A stretch of 49,991 nucleotides of DNA, taken from NCBI GenBank assembly GCA_018066125.1, contig JAGHSA010000070.1, forward strand, positions 1-49,991, in the 5' to 3' direction. The translations under genes and the position numbers were made by a program. Positions 17,541-24,454 of this stretch are shown here, piece after piece. The DNA is from Candidatus Cryptobacteroides onthequi (GTDB lineage: Bacteria; Bacteroidota; Bacteroidia; Bacteroidales; UBA932). Within the stretch, counting starts at the first letter, position 1. Each line of letters starts with the position of its first letter. Below the pieces are notes generated by a model. The model was not told where the DNA came from, searched no databases, and saw nothing but the letters and a program-made list of their open reading frames with translations.

Positions 17541-18476
17541 CTATGCCTCCTTCTTGGTTTCTGGTGCAGGAGCGGCCTGAGCTGCAGGCGCAGGAGCCGC
17601 TGCCGGTGCCGGCTTTGGTGCCGGTGCTGGTGATACAGTCTCTGTCTTCGGCTTAGGAGCCGGGAAGTTCACAGCATGGATGGCGCCTGTAGGGCACTCG
17701 AGCACGCACTTCTTGCAGAGCTTGCACTTGGTGAAATCGATGTAAGCCACGTTGTTCTCGACTGTGATGGCCTCATGGGTGCAGACCTTGGCGCACTTGC
17801 CGCAGCCTATGCAGGCAGCCTTGCATGCCTTGCGTGCGACCGCGCCCTTGTCCTTGTTGATGCAGGACACATAGACCCTCATGCCGCGAGGGCCCTTGTT
17901 GCGGAGCTCGATCACGCCCTTAGGGCAGGCCTTCGCACATGCACCGCAGGCTGAGCACTTGGACTCATCCACCTCAGGGAGACCGGTCTCAGGGTTCATG
18001 GTGATGGCACCGAACTGGCAGGCTGCCACGCAGTCGCCGCAGCCGAGACATCCGAATGAACATCCTGTGTCACCGCTGTAAAGAGAAGCCTTGACCCTGC
18101 ATGACTGCACACCATCCCACACATTTGTGCGCGGGCGGTTTTCACATGTACCGTTGCAGCGTACCACTGCCACCATCGGAGCCTTTTCCTTGATCTCATA
18201 GCCGAGGATGGCTGCGACCTTCTTCATGACGTCATTTCCTCCGACCGGGCAGAAATTGCCGTCAAGATTCGGAGCCTTGACTGCAGCGTCTGCGAAGGCA
18301 CGGCAGCCAGCGAAACCGCAGCCGCCGCAATTGGCGCCCGGCATCACCTTCTCGACCTCATCGATGCGCGGATCCTCCTCGACCTTGAACTTCTTCGCCA
18401 CGAAGAAGAGGACGAGGGAGAGCAGCAGACCGAGGCCCGCGAGAATTCCGATTGTCCAGATAATAGTTGTTGTCAT
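17541..18476 (-). CDS. rnfB: Rnf complex polyferredoxin subunit RnfB
   Basis: The ferredoxin-facing subunit, 311 residues. It has one N-terminal membrane helix, then the Fe-S domain CGGCGFAGCRAF around residues 50-60, then four ferredoxin-like motifs (CLGCGDCVAACQ, CSACGACAKACP, CIGCGKCAKVCT, CKLCKKCVLECP). The last 40 residues (about 272-311) form a Pro/Ala-rich, mostly disordered tail with repeated PAP units, which is unusual for the family. It begins 18 bases after rseC and is first of the rnf genes proper. In the complex it passes electrons between soluble ferredoxin and the membrane subunits. Confidence 0.95.
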   Translation of the reverse strand: MTTTIIWTIGILAGLGLLLSLVLFFVAKKFKVEEDPRIDEVEKVMPGANCGGCGFAGCRAFADAAVKAPNLDGNFCPVGGNDVMKKVAAILGYEIKEKAPMVAVVRCNGTCENRPRTNVWDGVQSCRVKASLYSGDTGCSFGCLGCGDCVAACQFGAITMNPETGLPEVDESKCSACGACAKACPKGVIELRNKGPRGMRVYVSCINKDKGAVARKACKAACIGCGKCAKVCTHEAITVENNVAYIDFTKCKLCKKCVLECPTGAIHAVNFPAPKPKTETVSPAPAPKPAPAAAPAPAAQAAPAPETKKEA

Positions 18477-18494
18477 TATTGATGTGTTTTTGAT

Positions 18495-18914
18495 TTATTT
18501 CCTTCTGATTGTGAATACATATCCGTCCTGGAGCCTGTCCCTGAAAAGCCAGACGCCAAAATAGTATACCAGCACCGAAGCGATGCCGCAAAGACCGGAA
18601 ACGGGCTCTGAGATGCCGGCTCCGAGCAGTCCCATGATCACCGCAAGCATGACGAAAAGCGGGATGGCATAAGCCACCCACACTGCCTTGTGACCCATCG
18701 AGGCCTTCAGAATGACATCCACCTCCTCACCGGGAGAGAATGGCTCCGACGGAAGAGTAGGCACCTTGACCATCTTGGTCTGGGACTCGGACATGCCGCA
18801 TAGGCCCGCGGCGTGACAGGAAGCGCATGCCGACTCCGATACGATCGCCACAGTGGTGAACTGCGGATCGACCTGGACTATCCTGCCGGTATGTGATACT
18901 TCTCCCTTTGCCAT
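18495..18914 (-). CDS. rseC: SoxR-reducing system protein RseC family
   Basis: A 139-residue membrane protein of the RseC/MucC family. Four cysteines are clustered near the N-terminus (ESACASCHAAGLCGMSES), followed by a small beta domain and two adjacent hydrophobic helices (about residues 75-120). RseC-family genes commonly accompany rnf/rsx genes, and the protein is thought to help the complex form or act in reducing SoxR in enterobacteria. SoxR control is not implied here. It starts 5 bases after the dnaB stop and 18 bases before rnfB. Confidence 0.9.
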   Translation of the reverse strand: MAKGEVSHTGRIVQVDPQFTTVAIVSESACASCHAAGLCGMSESQTKMVKVPTLPSEPFSPGEEVDVILKASMGHKAVWVAYAIPLFVMLAVIMGLLGAGISEPVSGLCGIASVLVYYFGVWLFRDRLQDGYVFTIRRK

Positions 18915-18919
18915 ATGCC

Positions 18920-20446
18920 CTAGAAATTGCCCTGATTTGAGAAATCGTCCGCAAAGGCAGAGCCTCCACCCTGGAACGGATCCATGTCGAACTGTCCTCC
19001 GGCAGGGGCGTTCATCGCGCTGTCCATCCTCATGGCCTGGTTCGGAAGTGCATCCTCCGGCTCCACAAACCTCACCTTCTCGCTCTTGAAGAGCATCGGG
19101 AGTTCACAGGTCTCACCGTTACGATGCTTGGCAATGATGATCTGAGTGACTTCCTTGTCTCCCGGATTCTCCGACAGTCCGAGGAAGTCCGGACGGTGGA
19201 TGAAGAGTACCATATCGGCATCCTGCTCGATTGATCCCGACTCTCTCAAGTCACTGAGAACAGGCTTGCCGCTTCCTCCTGTACGCTGCACGGAATTTCG
19301 GGACAGCTGTGAAAGCGCGATGATAGGCACGTTGAGTTCCTTCGCGGTGGCCTTGAGTGTCCTGGAGATGGCTGCCACCTCCTGCTCGCGCATGCCCCTG
19401 AGTTCTGCAGGTCCCTGCATGAGCTGAAGGTAATCCACCACTACAAGCCGCACTCCCCTCTGCTTCACGAGGGTCTTGACCTTGGTGCGGAACTCCATCA
19501 CAGGAAGGCTTGGGGTATCATCGATGTAGATAGGAGCCTTGATGAGGTTCTTCAGCTTTATCTCAAGCTGCTCCCACTCGTAGTTCTCGAGCTTGGAACC
19601 GCCCTTAATCTTGTCAGCGGGGAGTTCCGACTCGGATGTCATGAGTCGCTTGGCGAGCTGCTTGGCCGACATTTCGAGTGAGAAGAACGCCACAGGCATG
19701 TGGTGATCCACTGCCGCGTTGCGGATGAGGTTGAGCGAGAATGCCGTCTTTCCGACTGAAGGACGGGCCGCAAGGATGATAAGGTCAGACGGCTGCCATC
19801 CGAGTGTGATCCTGTCGATGGACGGGAAACCCGACGGCACACCGTTCATGCCTTCTCTGCCCTGCATCTCCTGGATATCGTCCATCGCCTCATTGATGAT
19901 GCTGCCGATATCCTGGACCTCCTTCTTCACATTGCTCTGGATAGCCGCATATACTTTCGACTGAGCCATGTCGATGAGGTCATCGACCCTGACAGAGTCA
20001 TCATACGACTGCCTGAGGATGTCGTGAGAGGCTGTGATGAGCTCTCTCTGGATGGTCTTCTGCTTGAGAATCTTGATGTAATACTCCATGTGGGCGGCAG
20101 CGCCCACGTTCTGGGAGAGGTTGGTCAGATACACCGGACCTCCGACAATCTCGAGATTGCCTTTCTCCTTGAGCTTCTGGCTGACTGTGATGGTCTCCAC
20201 CGGAGCATGCTCCAGCACGAGGCTGCTGACAGCCTCGAAAATCATCTTGTTGCGCTCGTCATAGAAGCACGACGGAGAGAGCTCCTCCATGGCCTCATCG
20301 ACGCATGCGGGCTCTAAAAGCATGGCTCCCAGGACAGCCTCTTCAACATCAAGAGCCTGAGGAGGTTTGTTACCCATCTCAAGCCCTATGGTGTCCAGAT
20401 TGACTGCCTGATCCTTCTTGCGGTATTGTCTTTTGGCTTCAGGCAT
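18920..20446 (-). CDS. dnaB: Replicative DNA helicase DnaB
   Basis: The hexameric helicase of the replication fork, 508 residues. The N-terminal DnaB domain begins with PPQALDVEEAVLGAMLLEP. The RecA-like core carries Walker A AARPSVGKTAFSLNLIRN near residue 230, DDTPSLPVMEFRTK, and Walker B RLVVVDYLQLMQGP near 331, followed by ISRTLKATAKELNVPIIALS. The C-terminus is a Gly/Asn/Phe-rich tail of about 50 residues. No intein is present. It lies upstream of and very close to rseC-rnf, an unusual neighbour by function, probably by chance or for growth-rate-linked expression. Confidence 0.97.
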   Translation of the reverse strand: MPEAKRQYRKKDQAVNLDTIGLEMGNKPPQALDVEEAVLGAMLLEPACVDEAMEELSPSCFYDERNKMIFEAVSSLVLEHAPVETITVSQKLKEKGNLEIVGGPVYLTNLSQNVGAAAHMEYYIKILKQKTIQRELITASHDILRQSYDDSVRVDDLIDMAQSKVYAAIQSNVKKEVQDIGSIINEAMDDIQEMQGREGMNGVPSGFPSIDRITLGWQPSDLIILAARPSVGKTAFSLNLIRNAAVDHHMPVAFFSLEMSAKQLAKRLMTSESELPADKIKGGSKLENYEWEQLEIKLKNLIKAPIYIDDTPSLPVMEFRTKVKTLVKQRGVRLVVVDYLQLMQGPAELRGMREQEVAAISRTLKATAKELNVPIIALSQLSRNSVQRTGGSGKPVLSDLRESGSIEQDADMVLFIHRPDFLGLSENPGDKEVTQIIIAKHRNGETCELPMLFKSEKVRFVEPEDALPNQAMRMDSAMNAPAGGQFDMDPFQGGGSAFADDFSNQGNF

Positions 20447-20462
20447 AGTCTGAGGTATGAAA

Positions 20463-20492
20463 AGCCGTCGGCGCAGACGCGGGGACGGCTTG
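20463..20492 (-). terminator. Weak hairpin between the zinc-ribbon gene and dnaB
   Basis: An 8-bp inverted repeat (AAGCCGTC ... GACGGCTT) with a GC-rich 14-base loop lies in the 59-base gap. On the minus strand it is followed by only a few T. It could be a weak terminator or attenuator separating the upstream block from dnaB. Confidence 0.35.
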
Positions 20493-20505
20493 CGGTTCCG
20501 GTATG

Positions 20506-21321
20506 TTATTCTTCTGCCTCAGGATTCACGATGATGCGGCCGCAGTGCTCACAGATGATGAGCTTCTTGCCTGAAGCGACATCGATAAGTCTCTGAGGAG
20601 TGATGGTATTGAAACAGCCGCCGCATGAGTCGCCATTGTAGACCGGAACCACAGCAAGGTGATTGCGTACGCTTGCACGGATGCGGTCATATGCGCTCAT
20701 TGTCCTGGCATCAATCTTCGATGCGAGGGCGTCTCTCTTTCCCTTGAGCTTGTCTTCCTCAACTGAGGTAGACTCGATGATGTTCGCAAGTTCCTCCTTC
20801 TTTGCCTCGAGGTCGATGTTGCGGATCTCGATCCTGCGCTCGATATCCTCGATAGCGTCCTTGCGCTCAGCGATAGCCACTCTGGTCTCGCCGATGTGCT
20901 TCTCGGCAATCTGGCGGAGGAGACCCTGATTCTCGAGCTCCTTGTTGATCGAGTCATACTCGCGGCTGTTCGCGATGTTCTCGATCTGGCTCTGATATCT
21001 GGCGATCTGCTCGTCAAGCTCTACGATGGTCTCGTTGTTGCTTTCGATGGACTTGGCATATTCCTCGATGAGTGCGTTGAGCTGAGCCACCTTTGCCGTC
21101 ATGGCTGCGATCTCAGCCTCGAGTCCTGCGACCTCCTCAGGGAGCTCGCCTCTGAGCTGGACGATCTTCTCGATGGCGTTGTCAGCTTCCTGGAGCTCAT
21201 AGAGCGTCTTGAGCTTTTCCTGGACCGCTGCGCTGTCCTCAGCAAATGACTTCTGCAGGGAGACGAAGGTCTCTCTCTCATCGATCGGGGTTTCGACTTT
21301 CTTGATTTTTGTTGTCGCCAT
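20506..21321 (-). CDS. Coiled-coil protein with C4 zinc ribbon
   Basis: A cytoplasmic protein of 271 residues. About 180 residues (40-220) form a long antiparallel coiled coil, rich in Glu, Lys and Leu heptads. The C-terminus is a four-cysteine zinc ribbon: CGGCFNTITPQ, then CEHCGRI. This is the zinc ribbon domain family (C4-type, DUF164-like), whose structures resemble a nucleic-acid-handling coiled hairpin. Its function is not settled. It lies 4 bases after the Nif3-like gene, a pairing frequent in bacteria. Confidence 0.88.
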   Translation of the reverse strand: MATTKIKKVETPIDERETFVSLQKSFAEDSAAVQEKLKTLYELQEADNAIEKIVQLRGELPEEVAGLEAEIAAMTAKVAQLNALIEEYAKSIESNNETIVELDEQIARYQSQIENIANSREYDSINKELENQGLLRQIAEKHIGETRVAIAERKDAIEDIERRIEIRNIDLEAKKEELANIIESTSVEEDKLKGKRDALASKIDARTMSAYDRIRASVRNHLAVVPVYNGDSCGGCFNTITPQRLIDVASGKKLIICEHCGRIIVNPEAEE

Positions 21322-21325
21322 ATGT

Positions 21326-22108
21326 CTATAAGTATTGTATCGGATTACTGTCTTTCAAGTTGCCACTTATGCGAACCGCAAAGTTAGGAAATTTTTTCCT
21401 TAACAACGAATTTAATACGCTGACTATCTCCACTTCGCTCTCAAAATGACCGATATCCATGATGGCGAAGCCGTCAGCAGTGAAAAAGTAGTGATATGAC
21501 ACATCTCCGCAGAGATAGAGCTGGGCGCCGGAGGCCTTCGCAGCCGCAATGAGCGAACTTCCCGAGCCTCCGCACATGGCGATCCTCTTCACCGGGCAGG
21601 CTATGGCTTTCGATGCCCTGAGCACGCTCAGACCGAATGTCTTTTTCACCAGATCCGCAGCCTCCGCAAAGGACAGGGGCTCCGGCAGATCGCCCACAGC
21701 TCCGAATCCGGTGTCTCCATCCCCTTCCGGCTCCAGCACCTGGATGCCGGTGAGTCCGAGCCTGCGCGCCATGGCCCCGCTCACTCCTTCCAGAACCTTG
21801 TCCGAAGGGGTATGTGTGGCATACACCGCCACCCCGGCACTGACGGCCTTGATGATGGCCAGGCCGACCGGATCTTCAGGGCGTATGCTGTTTATCCCCC
21901 TGAAAATGAGAGGGTGATGCGTGATGACAAGGTCAGACCCCGTCGCCACGGCCTCGTCGATGAGTTCCGGAGTGCAGTCGAACCCCAGGAGGACTCCATG
22001 AACCTCCTGAGACGGAGAGCCGACGCTCAGACCGCTGTTGTCCCATTTCTCCTGGAGGGAGAGAGGGGCGAAGCCCTCGATTGCGGCGATTACGTCTCTT
22101 ACCTGCAT
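21326..22108 (-). CDS. Nif3-like dinuclear metal centre protein
   Basis: A protein of 260 residues in the Nif3/YbgI/DUF34 family, often annotated as type 2 GTP cyclohydrolase I without strong support. The metal ligands are visible: THHPLIFRG near residue 60, YATHTPSDKV near 95, and IGHFESEVE near 227. It is the short form without the inserted PII-like domain that lengthens many Bacteroidota and Firmicutes members. It overlaps the end of the MerR-like gene by 10 bases and is followed after 4 bases by the zinc-ribbon gene. Confidence 0.9.
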   Translation of the reverse strand: MQVRDVIAAIEGFAPLSLQEKWDNSGLSVGSPSQEVHGVLLGFDCTPELIDEAVATGSDLVITHHPLIFRGINSIRPEDPVGLAIIKAVSAGVAVYATHTPSDKVLEGVSGAMARRLGLTGIQVLEPEGDGDTGFGAVGDLPEPLSFAEAADLVKKTFGLSVLRASKAIACPVKRIAMCGGSGSSLIAAAKASGAQLYLCGDVSYHYFFTADGFAIMDIGHFESEVEIVSVLNSLLRKKFPNFAVRISGNLKDSNPIQYL

Positions 22109-22422
22109 ATCACCTCCCTGACCTCAAGAAGCTGAGCCCTGATCTCCTTCAGTGAATCGAGAGCGCGGACTTTCCTGTCCACCTTGCTCCGGTCTCCCGC
22201 AAGGGCCATCGAGGCACCCTCCAGGGTAAGTCCCTTCTCCTTTACAAGAAAATGAATCTGCTTGAGGACGGCGATGTCCTCCTGCTTGTACATGCGGTTG
22301 CCCTTGGCATTGCGGTACGGCTTGAGATACTTGGAAAACGAGTTGCTCCAGAAGCGCACCAGGGATGCGTTCTCTCCGAGCATTTCAGCGACCTCGCTGA
22401 TCGAGTAGTATAATTTCTCCAT
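22099..22422 (-). CDS. MerR-family small DNA-binding protein
   Basis: A short regulator of 107 residues. The winged-helix MerR DNA-binding domain begins at KLYYSISEVAEMLGENASLV and continues with FWSNSFSKYLKPYRNAKGNR and MYKQEDIAVLKQIHFLVKEK. There is no long effector-binding domain beyond a short helix. In the family such proteins bind operators as dimers, and the signal is unknown. It sits inside an operon with two M23 peptidases upstream and Nif3 downstream. Its targets cannot be read from this window. Confidence 0.88.
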   Translation of the reverse strand: MEKLYYSISEVAEMLGENASLVRFWSNSFSKYLKPYRNAKGNRMYKQEDIAVLKQIHFLVKEKGLTLEGASMALAGDRSKVDRKVRALDSLKEIRAQLLEVREVICR

Positions 22423-22435
22423 TTCAGGATTGATT

Positions 22436-23386
22436 TTAGTCGAGTGACTGTCCGGTGTTGACGGACATATATATCATGTTTGCATATTCGTCCGGCGTGA
22501 CGGACGCAAAAAAGTACTGGACAGGGTCCATCGTCCTGCCGCCCCTGAGCACTTCGTAGTGCAGATGGGGAACGAGCGAGTTGCCTGAGATGCCGACATC
22601 CGCAATGCGCCTCCCGCGGCGCACTGTCTGACCCTGAGATACCGCTATGTCACCGAGGTGGCAGTATCTGGTGACATAGCCTCCCTTATGGGTGATCTCC
22701 ACGACATTGCCTTCCCCCTTGTGGGAATGTTCCACCCTTGACACCACCCCATCCGCAGAGGCAAGCACCGGATCTCCCTGGGGCGCTATCATATCCACAC
22801 CACCGTGCTGGGCCTGCACCTTGTAGAAAGGATTGAGTCTGGAGCCTGCGGAAGCGCCCACCTGAGCGTACGAGATGCCGTCCAGAGGGAGCGACAGCGG
22901 AGGGAGCGAGTCCCTTGACATGCTGTAGACCTCTTCCACATGCCTGAAAGCGGCCTCGATGTCATCCACCTTCCCCTGAAGCGCAGCCGCCTTGCGTGCA
23001 GTATAGGCCACTATGTCGCGGTCCGGCACAGTGTCGCTGGATGCCAGGAAATCCATGGTGTTGACCGGGTCGAGACCAGGCGCCTGGGCATAGAAGATGT
23101 CCTTGTAGACCTGGCGGTCACGCAGCTGGATGCTGTTGATGACATCCTCGATGAGCTTCTCACGTCCCACCATGTCGGCATAGGTGCGCTCGAAAAGCTT
23201 GTTCTCCGTGCTGAGGGCGCGCTCCGAGTCCGTGCTTACGCAGAGGGCGAAGATGGTGTAGTACAGGATGGCAAGGGCAAACGAGTACATGAAGTACTTG
23301 AATACGAGCACGACGACGCCCCAGAAGGTGCGGGTCACCTTCTTCACGCCGTCCTGGCTCTTTGCGAAAAGCTGCTTCCTGTCCAT
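22436..23386 (-). CDS. M23 metallopeptidase, membrane-anchored
   Basis: A predicted peptidoglycan endopeptidase of 316 residues. One membrane helix lies near residues 20-50 (TFWGVVVLVFKYFMYSFALA), followed by a coiled-coil stem and a C-terminal M23 (LytM-like) domain. Zinc and catalytic residues are intact: the first His/Asp pair in QHGGVDMIAP, His in TRYCHLGD, and PHLHYEVLRG. It would cut peptide cross-links in the periplasm. It starts 3 bases after the related upstream M23 gene, which shares the same layout and the N-terminal MRDQDIY/LRDRQVY-like segment, suggesting tandem duplication. Confidence 0.92.
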   Translation of the reverse strand: MDRKQLFAKSQDGVKKVTRTFWGVVVLVFKYFMYSFALAILYYTIFALCVSTDSERALSTENKLFERTYADMVGREKLIEDVINSIQLRDRQVYKDIFYAQAPGLDPVNTMDFLASSDTVPDRDIVAYTARKAAALQGKVDDIEAAFRHVEEVYSMSRDSLPPLSLPLDGISYAQVGASAGSRLNPFYKVQAQHGGVDMIAPQGDPVLASADGVVSRVEHSHKGEGNVVEITHKGGYVTRYCHLGDIAVSQGQTVRRGRRIADVGISGNSLVPHLHYEVLRGGRTMDPVQYFFASVTPDEYANMIYMSVNTGQSLD

Positions 23387-23389
23387 GTC

Positions 23390-24385
23390 CTACCTTGTCC
23401 TCAGTCTGAATGACGGTCTCAGCACGATGGGAGACTCCTCCTCCTTCTGCCGTACCATGGAGGAATATTCGGCAGGAGACATGCTGAGGTCATAGAAATT
23501 GGCGGGGTTCACTTTCGTACCCCTGTATATCACTTCGTAGTGGAGGTGGGCGCCGGTGACCTTGCCGGACTTGCCGACCGTTCCGATGCACTCCCCTCTC
23601 TTTATCTTCATGCCCTCGACCACATTGATGGTGCTCATGTGGGCATACATGGTCTGATATCCGAATCCGTGATCGATGATCACGATGTTGCCGTAGCCGT
23701 AGAAGAGGAAATCCACCTTCTCTATCACGCCGTCGCCGGTAGCGTAGATCGGCGTGCCCACCTTGGCGGCGAAATCCACTCCGGTATGGCTGCGCATATC
23801 CCCGTACAGAGGGTCCGAACGGGTGCCGAACACGCTGGACAGGTTGTAGTTGCGAGGGTCGGGGTTGATCGGAGGGATGGCGGGGATGCACGAAGCCATG
23901 TCTCCGGCCTTCCTTGACATGCCCGAGATCTCGTCATACGATTTGCTCTGCGCGTACGTCCTCCTCATGAGTTCATCGAGGCGGATGTAGGCATCCTGAA
24001 GGACGGCATTGCTCTCCAGAAAGGCGAAAGTGCTGTCATCCGCGGCAGGGGCAGCCTCTTTCGGGATCGGATTCATGCCGAAAATGGAACGGTAGATATC
24101 CTGATCGCGCATGTCCAGGGCATCGAGAGCCTCGTCGTAGGTGTCCATATTGCGGTTCATCAACGCGATTTTCGAGTGCCATGCCGTATTTCTGGCCTTG
24201 AGGACGGCTAGCTTCGGGGTGTCAAGCCCCAGGACTGAGGTCCATATCCAGAGATAGAAGAGCGTGATGCCGACACCCACCACCAGGAATGCGGCAATCC
24301 TGAGGGCGCGGTGCTCCCGAGGCTCCTCCACGTTCTCATACAGGAGGGTCTCTGGGTCTAGATGATGATTCTCAAATCCGGACAT
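23390..24385 (-). CDS. M23 metallopeptidase, membrane-anchored
   Basis: A second M23 peptidase of about 331 residues. The start MSGFENHHLDP (24385) is preferred over the ATG at 24394, because a -7 element lies at 24392-24399. An N-terminal cytoplasmic tail is followed by one membrane helix (IAAFLVVGVGITLFYLWIW), a stem with DALDMRDQDIYRSIFG, and a complete LytM domain: SHTGVDFAAKVG, YAHMSTINVVEG, and AHLHYEVIYRG. It is the first gene of a five-gene minus-strand block transcribed away from alaS. Both M23 copies appear catalytically competent. Confidence 0.92.
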   Translation of the reverse strand: MSGFENHHLDPETLLYENVEEPREHRALRIAAFLVVGVGITLFYLWIWTSVLGLDTPKLAVLKARNTAWHSKIALMNRNMDTYDEALDALDMRDQDIYRSIFGMNPIPKEAAPAADDSTFAFLESNAVLQDAYIRLDELMRRTYAQSKSYDEISGMSRKAGDMASCIPAIPPINPDPRNYNLSSVFGTRSDPLYGDMRSHTGVDFAAKVGTPIYATGDGVIEKVDFLFYGYGNIVIIDHGFGYQTMYAHMSTINVVEGMKIKRGECIGTVGKSGKVTGAHLHYEVIYRGTKVNPANFYDLSMSPAEYSSMVRQKEEESPIVLRPSFRLRTR

Positions 24386-24391
24386 GTGCAG

Positions 24392-24399
24392 CAAATATA
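24392..24399 (-). promoter_or_regulatory. Bacteroidota -7 promoter element for the M23 operon
   Basis: The minus strand reads TATATTTG, an exact TAnnTTTG match. It lies so close to the start codon at 24385 that the transcript would have almost no 5' leader. No -33 TTTG is visible. Confidence 0.45.
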
Positions 24400-24421
24400 C
24401 TCCTTTTTTATATTTTTTATG

Positions 24422-24429
24422 TAATTTTG
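24422..24429 (+). promoter_or_regulatory. Bacteroidota -7 promoter element for alaS
   Basis: The plus strand reads TAATTTTG, an exact TAnnTTTG match, 25 bases before the alaS ATG. It sits back to back with the M23 operon element 22 bases away, in a strongly A/T-rich stretch. Confidence 0.5.
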
Positions 24430-24454
24430 CATTTCGTACTTATCATCACAGGAT

